DNA from: an uncultured PS1 clade bacterium
GTDB lineage: Bacteria; Pseudomonadota; Alphaproteobacteria; MED-G09
Direction of reading: 5' to 3'
Length of the DNA: 36,687 nucleotides
Assembly: GCA_902608415.1 (NCBI GenBank)
Contig: CACLNZ010000010.1
Span: 1-36,687 of the forward strand
Of this stretch, positions 15,541-24,284 are shown piece by piece. A model generated the notes under the pieces. That model did not search any database and was not told the origin of the DNA. It worked only from the letters and a program-made list of their open reading frames with translations. Positions within the stretch are counted from its first letter, which is position 1, and every line of letters begins with the position of its first letter. The position numbers and the translations under genes are program-made.

Positions 15541-16470
15541 CTAACCTAATGCTGTTTCTAACTCTGGTATTGCTTTAAATAAATCTGCAACTAAACCATA
15601 ATCTGCTACCTGAAATATTGGAGCTTCTTCATCTTTATTAATAGCGACAATAATTTTCGAATCCTTCATACCAGCTAAATGTTGAATAGCTCCAGAAATT
15701 CCTACAGCGATATATAGTTCAGGAGCAACAACTTTACCTGTTTGACCAACTTGATAATCATTTGGAACAAATCCAGCATCAACAGCTGCGCGTGATGCAC
15801 CAACTGCAGCACCTAATTTATCTGCTATAGCTTCTAATAATACAAAATTGTCTCCTGATTGCATTCCTCTGCCTCCAGATATGATAATTTTAGCTGATGT
15901 AAGTTCAGGTCTGTCTGATTCTGTTAATTCTTCAGATATATACTCAGATAATTCTGGACTAGATGCTGAGTCTACTACCTCAATATCTACTGCTTCTTGA
16001 CCTTCAGCAGCTTGGAAAGCAGTTGCTCTTACTGTAATAACTTTCTTTTCTGCTAATAATTTTACTGTCTCAATAGCATTTCCTGCATAAATCGGATGTT
16101 CAAATGTCTGATTATCAATAACTGATGTTATGTCTGAAACCTGAGGAACATCAAGGAGAGCAGCAACTCTTGGCATAAAATTTTTACTTGTCGTTGTTGC
16201 CGGTGCAATAAATGTATTATAATTACTTGATATAGAAACAATTAGATCTGCATATGGCTCAGCTAAATGTTTTGCATAAATATCATTATCACAAATTAAG
16301 ACTTTATTTACTCCAGAAATTTTTGCAGCTTCTTCTGCAACAGAATTACAATCCTTACCAGCAACTAGTATATCTACCTGTTCACCTATTTCATGAGCTG
16401 CAGTAATGGCTTTCCTTACTGAGTCACCGATACTATTATTATCATGTTCTGCAATCAATAATGTTGTCAT
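15541..16470 (-). CDS. etfA: electron transfer flavoprotein alpha subunit
   Basis: FAD-binding subunit of ETF, which accepts electrons from acyl-CoA dehydrogenases and passes them to ETF-ubiquinone oxidoreductase. The 309-residue protein has the N-terminal ETF fold and the C-terminal FAD domain with ISGGRGMQSGDNF, GASRAAVDAGFVPNDYQVGQ and the signature YIAVGISGAIQHLAGM. It is coupled to etfB by a TAATG overlap. The nearby dehydrogenase at 18502-20133 is a plausible electron donor. Confidence 0.97.
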   Translation of the reverse strand: MTTLLIAEHDNNSIGDSVRKAITAAHEIGEQVDILVAGKDCNSVAEEAAKISGVNKVLICDNDIYAKHLAEPYADLIVSISSNYNTFIAPATTTSKNFMPRVAALLDVPQVSDITSVIDNQTFEHPIYAGNAIETVKLLAEKKVITVRATAFQAAEGQEAVDIEVVDSASSPELSEYISEELTESDRPELTSAKIIISGGRGMQSGDNFVLLEAIADKLGAAVGASRAAVDAGFVPNDYQVGQTGKVVAPELYIAVGISGAIQHLAGMKDSKIIVAINKDEEAPIFQVADYGLVADLFKAIPELETALG

Positions 16471-17219
16471 TAAATAACTCCTACTTCATTTTTTAATTTA
16501 TCCACTAATTCATCAACTGTCTCAACTTTTACCCCAGCTTCTCTTTGAGTGGGTTCTGAAACTTTTATAATTTCTAAATTCTGTTCAATAGAAATATTTA
16601 AATCTTCCGGATTTTTTTCGGTAATCTCTTTTTTCTTAGCCTTCATAATATTCGGAAGTGATGCATATCTAGGCTCATTAAGTCTCAAATCAGTTGTTAC
16701 AATTGAAGGCATGCTAAGTTTTATTGTTTGTAGTCCTCCATCAACTTCTCTAGTTACTAATAATTTATCATTTTCCAATTTTACCTCAGAAGCGAATGTA
16801 CCTTGTGACCAACCCAACAATGCAGATAACATTTGACCTGTTTGATTTGAATCATCATCAATTGCTTGTTTTCCTAGAATTATTAAGTCAGGATTTTCTT
16901 CTTCTGCCACTGCTTTTATAATTTTTGCAACATTTAAAGGCGAAACATTTTGATCTGATTTTATAAGAATCCCACGATCAGCTCCCATAGCAAGAGCTGT
17001 TCTAATTGTTTCTTGTGCTTGTTGAGGCCCTATTGAAAGAGCAATAATTTCTTCAGCAGTTCCCGCTTCTTTTAGTCTAATTGCTTCTTCAACAGCAATT
17101 TCATCAAATGGATTCATTGACATCTTAACATTATCAAGCTCAACACCCGTTTGATCAGATTTGACTCTTATTTTGACGTTGTAGTCTACAACCCTTTTAA
17201 TAGGTACAATTATTTTCAT
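16470..17219 (-). CDS. etfB: electron transfer flavoprotein beta subunit
   Basis: AMP-binding subunit of the ETF heterodimer. Motifs include [14 protein letters not shown] at the N-terminus, [32 protein letters not shown] and [24 protein letters not shown], the family signature. The ORF track adds 22 residues upstream, but ATG 17219 has GGAG 6 nt before it and matches the universal EtfB start, giving 249 residues. The operon continues into etfA; the gap to the upstream adenosyltransferase gene is 110 bp. Confidence 0.97.
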   Translation of the reverse strand: MKIIVPIKRVVDYNVKIRVKSDQTGVELDNVKMSMNPFDEIAVEEAIRLKEAGTAEEIIALSIGPQQAQETIRTALAMGADRGILIKSDQNVSPLNVAKIIKAVAEEENPDLIILGKQAIDDDSNQTGQMLSALLGWSQGTFASEVKLENDKLLVTREVDGGLQTIKLSMPSIVTTDLRLNEPRYASLPNIMKAKKKEITEKNPEDLNISIEQNLEIIKVSEPTQREAGVKVETVDELVDKLKNEVGVI

Positions 17220-17329
17220 TATTAACTCCAAAAAAATTTGAAAATAAATTAACGGGAAATTAAAACCCCTAACATGAAGTGTCAATAACTCAGTTTAAAA
17301 GTTTACGCAATTCTTTTAAATGTATTGCT

Positions 17330-17932
17330 TTACTCCTCCCTTGAGCTTCCGGGTTTCCATAAAACATCTCCTGTTCCACCAATATCAGTTTGATTAGCAT
17401 ATCTTGCTGCTACAAAAAGAAGATCCGAAAGTCTATTAATATATTTTAGGGCTGTATTAGAAACAGAGTTTTTCTCTAAATTATCCATTTTTACCACTAA
17501 TCTCTCTGCCTTACGAACGGCTGTTCTGGCTAAATGCAAGTATGAAGATGCTAATGTTCCACCAGGAAGTATAAAGGATTCAAGATCAGATAGGTTAGCA
17601 TTCAGCTGATCAATTTCATTTTCTAGCCTTTCGATTTGTTTTTCGGTAATCTTGGTTCTTTCTAGCATTTCTATATTTTTATCATTGATAGGAATTGATA
17701 ATTCGGCCCCTAAATCAAATAGCTCATTTTGAATTGTTGCTAAAATATTATCTAGTAATATTAATTCAGCCTGCTTTGTTTTTGTTCTTACAAGACCAAT
17801 AATTGAATTTGCCTCATCAACTGTTCCATAGGCTTCTACTCTATTGTCTTCTTTAGAAACCCTAGAACCGTCTCCAAGGCTTGTTTCACCTTTATCACCT
17901 GTTCTAGTATAAATTTTTGTTAATCGAATCAT
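17330..17932 (-). CDS. PduO-type cob(I)alamin adenosyltransferase
   Basis: Transfers the adenosyl group of ATP to cob(I)alamin, making coenzyme B12 for mutases such as methylmalonyl- or ethylmalonyl-CoA mutase. The protein shows IYTRTGDKGETSLGDGSR (ATP-binding N-terminus), the YGTVDEANS loop, SFILPGG and RTAVRKAERLVV helices of the trimeric ATR fold. The ORF track start at 17947 is extended; ATG 17932 (MIRLTKIYTRTG, 200 residues) overlaps the preceding stop as TAATG and is the family start. Position next to etfBA is a common alphaproteobacterial arrangement. Confidence 0.93.
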   Translation of the reverse strand: MIRLTKIYTRTGDKGETSLGDGSRVSKEDNRVEAYGTVDEANSIIGLVRTKTKQAELILLDNILATIQNELFDLGAELSIPINDKNIEMLERTKITEKQIERLENEIDQLNANLSDLESFILPGGTLASSYLHLARTAVRKAERLVVKMDNLEKNSVSNTALKYINRLSDLLFVAARYANQTDIGGTGDVLWKPGSSREE

Positions 17933-18444
17933 TAATTCAATTTCCAAGCAAATCTTAAACCAACACTTGTAAGCCCTTGATTAGGATCACATAAACTACC
18001 ATTAGACATATGTTGTGCGCTAAGTTGAATCTTTTGTGTATCATTTATATCATAACCAAACGCTATCAGTTCTCTAAAATTTACTTTACAGCCGTATCCT
18101 AGTTCACCATCCTTTATTTCATTATTACCTGTATGAATCGCTGCACCAAAGGCCAGTTCACCAGAAAACCTATTTTTATTAAATAAATTCCAGGTTGATC
18201 CCGCGTAAAATAAGTGAGTATGGTTTGCGAGACTTAGTTGAGTTCCGATGTGAGGATTGCCAGCAAATCTATGCCACCATTCAGGTCTATCGAAAACTTT
18301 CTCAATAGATAAAGCAGGGCCTCCCTCAACTCTTCTCTCAACATCGTGCATTGACAAACCAATACGATATTCTGCTCCTTGTAAGAAACTTAAAGGCAGG
18401 AATAAAGTAATTAGAGCAATTTTAAATATTTTTTTTGTAATCAT
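17932..18444 (-). CDS. PagL-like acyloxyacyl hydrolase (lipid A 3-O-deacylase family)
   Basis: Small outer membrane beta-barrel of the PagL family, about 170 residues. It has a signal peptide (MITKKIFKIALITLFLPLSFLQGAE) and barrel strands, ending with the family motif SAQHMSNGSL, where His and Ser match the PagL catalytic pair HxSN. The third catalytic residue, a Glu twelve residues after the Ser in the Pseudomonas enzyme as I remember it, appears to be Thr here (PNQGLTS). ATG 18444 with GAGAG just upstream is chosen over the track start 18474, which precedes the signal peptide by ten extra residues. It sits between the dehydrogenase and the adenosyltransferase. Confidence 0.72.
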   Translation of the reverse strand: MITKKIFKIALITLFLPLSFLQGAEYRIGLSMHDVERRVEGGPALSIEKVFDRPEWWHRFAGNPHIGTQLSLANHTHLFYAGSTWNLFNKNRFSGELAFGAAIHTGNNEIKDGELGYGCKVNFRELIAFGYDINDTQKIQLSAQHMSNGSLCDPNQGLTSVGLRFAWKLN

Positions 18445-18501
18445 TTTTGTCTCTCGAAAAAGAATATTAAACATAAATCATTTTTCAAAAATTTATAATA
18501 A

Positions 18502-20133
18502 TTATCTATTATTACTTTCGAAAAGTCTTTTTGCAATCACTTGTGCTTGTATTTCTGCAGTACCTTCAAATATACTTAAGATTCGCGAATCTGCTAATAT
18601 CCTGCTTATTGGTGTTTCGCTTGCAAATCCAATCCCTCCATGAACTTGAAGAGCGCTATCAGCTGATGTCCATGCTGTTCTTGCAGCTAATAGCTTAGAC
18701 ATTCCTGCTTCCATATCACATCTTTGTCCTGTGTCTTTAATCCTTGCAGCATATAAAGTCAGTTGTCTAGCTATCATAGTTTCTGCAAACATTGCTGCTA
18801 TTTTTTCACTAATTCGTGAGAAATTTATCAACTCTTTACCAAATTGAACTCTTTCTTGTGAGTATTTTAAAGCCAAATCACAGGCATTTTGTGAAACCCC
18901 TAATGATCTAGCAGCAGTTTGTATCCTTGCAGACTCGAATGTGGACATTAATTGTCTAAACCCTTGGCCTTCTTTTTGACCCAGAAGATTGGCCGATGGC
19001 ACTTCATATCCTTCAAAGGCAATATCATATTCTTTCATTCCTCTATAGCCAATTACATTTATCTCACCGCCCTTAATATTCTGATCTGGAAATGGATTAT
19101 CTTCTGTTCCGGATGTTTTCTCGGCTAATAAAATTGATAAACCGTTATGATCCTTAATATCTTTCTTTGTCCTAACGAGCATAGTCATTAAATTTGCTCT
19201 AGCTCCATGGGTAATCCATGTTTTATTACCAGTAACTTCATAATTATTTTCATTTAATTTTGCTCTGGTTTTTAAATGAGCTAAATCAGAGCCTATATCT
19301 GGTTCAGAAAAAACAGCAGTTGGAAGTATTTCTCCTTTTGCTATTCTTGGAAGAAATTTTTTCTTTTGTTCTTCATTGCCTCCAATAAGGATAAGCTCAG
19401 CAGCAATTTCTGATCTTGTCCCTAGTGAACCTGTTCCGATCCATCCTCTTGATAATTCTTCAGAAACTATGCACATTGCAGTTTTACTTAATCCTAATCC
19501 ACCATACTCTTCTGGAATAGTTAGCCCAAAAACTCCTAATTCTGACATCTCATCTATTATATTAGAAGGGATTAATTCATCGTTTAAATGCCAATTATGA
19601 GCATTAGGAATTATTCTTTCATTAGTAAATTTAGCAAATTCTTGACGAATCTGTTCGTAGGTATCGTCCAAACCAAAATTTGGTGAAATCCCATTATTTG
19701 AATTCTTTTGAATTAATTCGCATAGTTTTTGTTTAGATACAGATAGATTTCCACTTATAAATGCTTTGGAAACTTTTTGGAATTCTTGCATCAACTTGTC
19801 ATCAATTAAAATTTCATTTGGCCTCACGGTTTCACTTTGACTCATTGGAATACCATGGATGATTTGTAAACAGAACTCACCAATACCTACTTTTGCAATT
19901 TCAGATTCATAATCTGTTAAAAGATTTTTTTCTGTTAAATCTTTTATCCAATAATATGTTGTTTCTATTGCTTTAAAATAAGTAGCATACCAGGCAAAAC
20001 CATGAAAATAATGTTGATTATTATCTGAAAATTTTTCTTCAACCGAATTACTATTCTCTCTAGCCGAGTTTAATAAATTAATACCAAAATTGGATATTTT
20101 TTCTAATTCATTTACTATTTGATCTTTATTCAT
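18502..20133 (-). CDS. mcd: acyl-CoA dehydrogenase, probably (2S)-methylsuccinyl-CoA dehydrogenase
   Basis: FAD enzyme of 543 residues, longer than ordinary acyl-CoA dehydrogenases (about 380). The extra N-terminal 150 residues carry YFHGFAWYATYFKAIE and VGIGEFCLQIIHGIPMSQSE, the extension I associate with methylsuccinyl-CoA dehydrogenase of the ethylmalonyl-CoA pathway. The core has PEEYGGLG, FSEPDIGSDLAHLKT, GNKTWITHGARANLM, ARIQTAARSLG and LQVHGGIGFASE. Neighbouring cobalamin adenosyltransferase and etfBA fit, since the pathway needs B12 mutases and the enzyme donates electrons to ETF. No ethylmalonyl-CoA mutase or crotonyl-CoA carboxylase is visible, so the exact substrate is unproven. 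Confidence 0.82.
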   Translation of the reverse strand: MNKDQIVNELEKISNFGINLLNSARENSNSVEEKFSDNNQHYFHGFAWYATYFKAIETTYYWIKDLTEKNLLTDYESEIAKVGIGEFCLQIIHGIPMSQSETVRPNEILIDDKLMQEFQKVSKAFISGNLSVSKQKLCELIQKNSNNGISPNFGLDDTYEQIRQEFAKFTNERIIPNAHNWHLNDELIPSNIIDEMSELGVFGLTIPEEYGGLGLSKTAMCIVSEELSRGWIGTGSLGTRSEIAAELILIGGNEEQKKKFLPRIAKGEILPTAVFSEPDIGSDLAHLKTRAKLNENNYEVTGNKTWITHGARANLMTMLVRTKKDIKDHNGLSILLAEKTSGTEDNPFPDQNIKGGEINVIGYRGMKEYDIAFEGYEVPSANLLGQKEGQGFRQLMSTFESARIQTAARSLGVSQNACDLALKYSQERVQFGKELINFSRISEKIAAMFAETMIARQLTLYAARIKDTGQRCDMEAGMSKLLAARTAWTSADSALQVHGGIGFASETPISRILADSRILSIFEGTAEIQAQVIAKRLFESNNR

Positions 20134-20180
20134 AATTTTTTCTCATAGAACTATTATATTATCAAAATCAAAAGAAAAAG

Positions 20181-20192
20181 GACTAAAAAGTC
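20181..20192 (-). terminator. weak terminator-like hairpin after gluQ
   Basis: On the minus strand GACT-TTTT-AGTC is followed by CTTTTTCTTTT, between the gluQ stop and the mcd start. The 4-bp stem is short, so at best this would attenuate readthrough. Confidence 0.25.
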
Positions 20193-20204
20193 GCAGAAGA
20201 AATT

Positions 20205-21104
20205 TTATAATGGGAAAGGTTCAATTTTATTGATTTCTTTTTTTATATTTTGAACTGAGTATCCATTATTTCTATAGAACTCGATACTATTAGAATTAGA
20301 TGTTTTTGATAATTTAATACCCTCTTTATCTCTGATCAAATTATGATGAAACCATTCAGGTTCAGGGAAGTCGAAAATGATTTGTAATAAACGGTGTATT
20401 GAGGTAGCTGGGTAAATATCAAGACCTCTAGTCACAACAGTAATATTTTGTTCAAAATCATCAACGGTTACCGCTAGATGATAAGAAGTAGGTATATCTT
20501 TTCTTGCAATTATTATATCACCGTATAAATGGGGTTCTGCTAATCTTCTTCCGATGGGCTCTAGACCAACTTCATTAAAAAAGATTTCAGATTTTATTTT
20601 ATTTTGAGCATATTTAATTGCTTTTTCGATATCTAAACGCCAAGAAAAATCTTTACCACTTAACATCATACCTGATCTCTCAGCAGGAGATATATTTTTA
20701 TAGATACCCGGGTATATATATTGTCCATCTGGGTCTATTGGCCAATTTAGATGTTTAATTTTATTATTGTTTATAGTTTTTTTAATTTCTGATCGAGTAG
20801 CCCAACAAGGATAAACTAGATCTAGATCTCTAAGTTTCTTTAAATAAGTTTCATATAAGTCAAAATATTCTGACTGTCTTCTTATATTTTTTTCATCAAA
20901 TTTTAAATTTAACCAATTTAAGTCAAAAAGAATTAATTCTTCATTTTCCTTTGAGCTCCTACCGATATCTATATCTTCAATTCTAACAATAAATTCACCA
21001 CTAAATTTTTTTGCTAATTTTTCTGAAATAATTGCAGAAAAAGCGTGTCCTAAATGCAATTTCCCATTTGGACTTGGTGCAAATCTTGTTCTTTTTAATG
21101 TCAT
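20205..21104 (-). CDS. gluQ: glutamyl-Q tRNA(Asp) synthetase
   Basis: Paralogue of glutamyl-tRNA synthetase lacking the anticodon-binding domain; it attaches glutamate to queuosine in tRNA-Asp. The 299-residue length fits. The class I HIGH equivalent is RFAPSPNGKLHLGHAFSA and the KMSKS equivalent is GIKLSKTS. Other features are FIVRIEDID, and DDFEQNITVVTRGLDIYPATSIHRLLQ, typical of GluQ. The zinc site usually has CxC; here VYPCWATR keeps only the first cysteine, so zinc may be lost. It is the first gene of the minus-strand run leading to etfA. Confidence 0.9.
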   Translation of the reverse strand: MTLKRTRFAPSPNGKLHLGHAFSAIISEKLAKKFSGEFIVRIEDIDIGRSSKENEELILFDLNWLNLKFDEKNIRRQSEYFDLYETYLKKLRDLDLVYPCWATRSEIKKTINNNKIKHLNWPIDPDGQYIYPGIYKNISPAERSGMMLSGKDFSWRLDIEKAIKYAQNKIKSEIFFNEVGLEPIGRRLAEPHLYGDIIIARKDIPTSYHLAVTVDDFEQNITVVTRGLDIYPATSIHRLLQIIFDFPEPEWFHHNLIRDKEGIKLSKTSNSNSIEFYRNNGYSVQNIKKEINKIEPFPL

Positions 21105-21163
21105 TATTTGTTTATTTTTATTTTAAAATTTTCTAGGATTAATTATACATTAATAGAAGATAT

Positions 21164-21733
21164 ATGAATACGACCTTAATAAATAATTCCCACCCTGATT
21201 CATGTCCTGCACTTGTTTTGAATGCAGACTATCAACCTCTTTCTTATTATCCTTTATCTTTATGGTCATGGCAGGATGCGATAAAGGCAGTTTATTTAGA
21301 TAGAGTAAATATTGTTTCTACTTATGATTTAAAAGTAAGGTCACCAAGTACTGAGATTGAAATCCCATCTGTTGTATCTCTGAAAGATTATATTAAACCA
21401 CCAGAATGGCCAGCCTTTACAAGATTTAATGTTTTTTTAAGAGATAAATTTATGTGTCAATATTGTGGTTCAAAAGAAGATCTAACTTTTGATCATTTTG
21501 TTCCAAGATCAAAAGGCGGACTTACCACATGGAGTAATGTTATTACTGCATGTTCTTCTTGCAATTTAAAGAAATCTAACAAATTACATCAAGATATCAA
21601 AATGCACCCAATTCAATTACCTTTTAAACCAAATGTTCATGAACTGCACAGGAATGGTAAAAGTTTCCCGCCTAATTATCTTCATGAAAGTTGGATGGAT
21701 TTCCTATATTGGGATATAGAATTAGAAAATTAG
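21164..21733 (+). CDS. HNH endonuclease family protein
   Basis: A 189-residue protein with a C-terminal HNH domain: CQYCG, then FDHFVPRSKGGLTTWSNVITACSSCNLKK, giving two CxxC zinc-binding pairs and the His-Asn-containing core. The N-terminal part (ALVLNADYQPLSYYPLSLWSWQDAIKAVYLDRV) is the conserved leader of a proteobacterial HNH family often found by coq7. Its substrate is unknown; this type is chromosomal and not obviously linked to restriction or phage. The stop overlaps the convergent coq7 stop by 4 bp. Confidence 0.9.
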   Translation: MNTTLINNSHPDSCPALVLNADYQPLSYYPLSLWSWQDAIKAVYLDRVNIVSTYDLKVRSPSTEIEIPSVVSLKDYIKPPEWPAFTRFNVFLRDKFMCQYCGSKEDLTFDHFVPRSKGGLTTWSNVITACSSCNLKKSNKLHQDIKMHPIQLPFKPNVHELHRNGKSFPPNYLHESWMDFLYWDIELEN

Positions 21734-22263
21734 ATTTTTTCTGATATTTTTATTGCAGTTTTACAACCAATTTTAACAACATCTTTAAATATATTCATCA
21801 TAGGGGAAATTTCATCCATTTCTTCCCTAGCTATCATTTCATGCTCCACCTCTTCTGCATGAAACTCCCTAATAGAGTTTAAAAGAGATTCCTCTTCGCC
21901 AGATTGTTCTAATTCTTCAATTTGGTCGGAGTAGTGTTTATCAATAACCTCCTCAACTGCCTCTGTGCATACCATTATTGCATTTTTACCGTGAATAGCC
22001 GATAAAGCCCCTAATGAGTAACCAGCCATTTTCCAAATAGGTAACAGGGCAGTAGGTCTTATAGATTTATCTTTAATCAATCTATTAAATTCTTTGACAT
22101 GCTTTTTTTCACCTTCTGCCATTTCTTGAATGATTGATATTGTTTTTTCATCGCCAAATAAATTCAAGATATCAAGTGTACCTTTATATATTGATGTTGC
22201 TCCATGCTCTCCAGCATGATCTACTCTAATTATTTCTTCAAGACGAGCTTTATTCATTTTCAT
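21730..22263 (-). CDS. coq7: demethoxyubiquinone hydroxylase (COQ7 family)
   Basis: Di-iron monooxygenase of ubiquinone synthesis that hydroxylates demethoxyubiquinone. The 177-residue protein has four ligand-bearing helices: EIIRVDHAGEHGATSIYKG, EMAEGEKKHVKEF, CTEAVEEVIDKHY and EFHAEEVEHEMIA, which supply the six Glu/His ligands (E...ExxH twice). With coq4 at 23501 it indicates an aerobic ubiquinone pathway. Its start overlaps dsbB by 14 bp. Confidence 0.96.
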   Translation of the reverse strand: MKMNKARLEEIIRVDHAGEHGATSIYKGTLDILNLFGDEKTISIIQEMAEGEKKHVKEFNRLIKDKSIRPTALLPIWKMAGYSLGALSAIHGKNAIMVCTEAVEEVIDKHYSDQIEELEQSGEEESLLNSIREFHAEEVEHEMIAREEMDEISPMMNIFKDVVKIGCKTAIKISEKI

Positions 22264-22714
22264 TCCTTAACAACAAAAAAGTATATATAGACATTATTAG
22301 AGATGAAATAAAGTTATACCCTGCCAAAGATATTCCAAGAAACCTAAAACTTGTTTCATTACATGGTACAAAAGACTGAATACTTTGAATATTTTCTAAT
22401 AAATTATCATGACTCTCAATTTTATTTGCACCAGCTGCGCATGTAGAGGGCCCTTCCCAAAAAGCCCATTCTATTCCAGCATGCCAACCTGCGTATGCAG
22501 CACTTCCAACAAAAAGCAAAAAGATTATGAATTTATTATAAGGATAAATTCTTTTGTTATAAAAAATTGAAACAAAGCTCAAAAAAATTATTAGATACCA
22601 TGGCCATCTTTGATAGATACATAATTGGCATGGAGTAAAACCGATATATTCCAAGTAATGTACAAAAATAATCACGCAAACTGATACAAAAAATATAAAT
22701 AAATTTGGCTTCAT
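22250..22714 (-). CDS. dsbB: disulfide bond formation protein B
   Basis: Inner-membrane quinone reductase that reoxidises DsbA. The 154-residue protein has four helices; the first periplasmic cysteine pair is in FTPCQLCIYQRWPWY (CxxC) and the second pair is in STCAAG and VPCNETSFRF. The motif CQLCIYQRWPWY is diagnostic. It overlaps both neighbours (coq7 by 14 bp and the DedA-like gene by 4 bp), so the three form one operon. Confidence 0.92.
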   Translation of the reverse strand: MKPNLFIFFVSVCVIIFVHYLEYIGFTPCQLCIYQRWPWYLIIFLSFVSIFYNKRIYPYNKFIIFLLFVGSAAYAGWHAGIEWAFWEGPSTCAAGANKIESHDNLLENIQSIQSFVPCNETSFRFLGISLAGYNFISSLIMSIYTFLLLRNENE

Positions 22715-23286
22715 AAGATTATTTCAGATATTAAAATTATTATAATAATTAAGAATAGTAAAAGAGATATGTAAAAGAAATATTTACTTATAATTTTTTC
22801 TGCACTAGCACCAAGCCTGGAACTAAAATATGTAACTATAAAAAATCTTAAACCTCTTGAAAAAAAACTTGCAGTGATAAATATCAAGATTGGAAGGTTT
22901 ATGAATCCTGATCCAATAGCAGCAATTTTATAGGGAACAGGAGTAAATCCTGCAATGAAAATAAAAAGATAACCATATTCAATAATTAGATCAGTGAAAA
23001 GTTTGAATTGATTTTCTAAATTGTAGTAACTGAGTAAGGTTTGACCAATTTCATTAAAGAAATAAAGTCCAATTATATAACCAATTATTCCGCCAAGAAC
23101 AGAAAATATTGTTGTTAATAAAGTAATATAAAGGACTTTATTTTTATTAATAAGTGCAATTGGAATGATAAAAAGATCTGTCGGGATCGGAAAGAAAATA
23201 CTTTCAATAAACGAAATTAAATATAAAAATCTTGAAGAATTTTTATTTTTTACTAATTCTAATATTTTTGTATTTATTTTTTTCAT
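22711..23286 (-). CDS. YqaA/DedA-like membrane protein (VTT domain)
   Basis: A 191-residue inner-membrane protein of the SNARE-associated/VTT (DedA) superfamily. The N-terminal FIESIFFPIPTDLFIIPIAL corresponds to the conserved E-FPxP re-entrant loop, followed by GGIIGYIIGLYF and FIAGFTPVPYKIAAIGSGF, the second re-entrant loop with its proline motif. Such proteins are linked to lipid scrambling or transport and envelope homeostasis; this one's substrate is unknown. It heads the operon with dsbB and coq7 and lies just downstream of tRNA-Leu. Confidence 0.85.
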   Translation of the reverse strand: MKKINTKILELVKNKNSSRFLYLISFIESIFFPIPTDLFIIPIALINKNKVLYITLLTTIFSVLGGIIGYIIGLYFFNEIGQTLLSYYNLENQFKLFTDLIIEYGYLFIFIAGFTPVPYKIAAIGSGFINLPILIFITASFFSRGLRFFIVTYFSSRLGASAEKIISKYFFYISLLLFLIIIIILISEIIL

Positions 23287-23297
23287 TTTTCCACTTT

Positions 23298-23384
23298 TGG
23301 TACGGGTGGGGAGATTTGAACTCCCACTCTGTTGCCAGAACCAGATTTTGAATCTGGCGCGTCTACCAGTTCCGCCACACCCGC
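23298..23384 (-). tRNA. tRNA-Leu(CAA)
   Basis: On the minus strand the 87-nt sequence begins GCGGGTGTGGCGGAACTGG and ends CACCCGTACCA. The anticodon arm CCAGA-TTCAAAA-TCTGG gives anticodon CAA (Leu, codon UUG). A long variable arm (TTCTGGCAACAGAGTGGGA) fits a class II tRNA, and the T arm has GTTCAAATC. The CCA end is encoded. The acceptor stem has one G-U pair at its end. Confidence 0.96.
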
Positions 23385-23500
23385 AATTTATTTAATAAAT
23401 AAGAAATTAATTTAAAAAAGCAATTTGAATATTGTCATAATAATTGCTAATTTTCTTTAAATTTTTGTTTTATTTAATTTTTTTTTTAGTATTTTAAGTT

Positions 23501-24280
23501 ATGGAAAATTTTTTTGATTATTTGAAATCATTATGGGTTAATAGAATAAAGCCTATTAAAGCATTAAAGGCTCTTAGGGCGCTTGCTGCTAATAAGGAAG
23601 ATACCGTTCAAGTCTTTCATGTAATTGATGCTTTAGGTGGTACAAATCGTAAAGCTTTTAGAGATTTCAAAAAAAGTGATGTAGGAAAAAATGTCCTTGA
23701 GAATAAAATACATTTAATTAATACATTAAAGAGAAAAGATTATTTGTCGAAGTTACCCGAAGGATCACTAGGTAAAAATTATTATAATTTTATTTATAAA
23801 GAGAAACTTACTCCCGATGAACTTGTTTCTGCTAGTGAAATAAATTTTGACCCCAATAAAACTGAAGAAGAAAATATTTTCCATACAAGATTACGTGATA
23901 TGCATGATTTATGGCATGTTACAACAGGATATGGTCGAGACTCTCTTGGCGAATTAAGTTTATTAGCTTTTACATATGCACAAGAGAAAAATAGAGGCAT
24001 TGGTGCGATTGTACTTTATGGCTACAGAATAATGGGTAAGGTCACTAGAGAATTAAATTTTAATATTGATTTACGAGATGTTGTTAAAGAAGGATATAAA
24101 TTAGGAAAAGAAGCATCATTTTGGGCATGTGCGGATTGGGAAAATCTTCTAGAAAAGCCAATAACTGAAGTAAGAACTATTCTTAAAGCAGGTAAGCCTG
24201 AGCTTTATAAAGAAGTACTGCAGGAGTTTTCTATTAAGGAAGAAAATCATTTGAGAAAAACCCCCCAAGTAGCGGCATAA
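23501..24280 (+). CDS. coq4: ubiquinone biosynthesis protein COQ4
   Basis: COQ4 family protein, 259 residues, required for ubiquinone assembly; recent work on the family implicates it in C1 decarboxylation/hydroxylation of the ring. The zinc/metal motif HDLWH followed eleven residues later by Glu (in GYGRDSLGELS) is present. FHVIDALGGTNRKAFRDF and LPEGSLGKNYYNF are also family features. The presence of both coq4 and coq7 is consistent with an aerobic alphaproteobacterium. It is followed after 4 bp by the ArsC-like gene. Confidence 0.93.
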   Translation: MENFFDYLKSLWVNRIKPIKALKALRALAANKEDTVQVFHVIDALGGTNRKAFRDFKKSDVGKNVLENKIHLINTLKRKDYLSKLPEGSLGKNYYNFIYKEKLTPDELVSASEINFDPNKTEEENIFHTRLRDMHDLWHVTTGYGRDSLGELSLLAFTYAQEKNRGIGAIVLYGYRIMGKVTRELNFNIDLRDVVKEGYKLGKEASFWACADWENLLEKPITEVRTILKAGKPELYKEVLQEFSIKEENHLRKTPQVAA

Positions 24281-24284
24281 ATCT

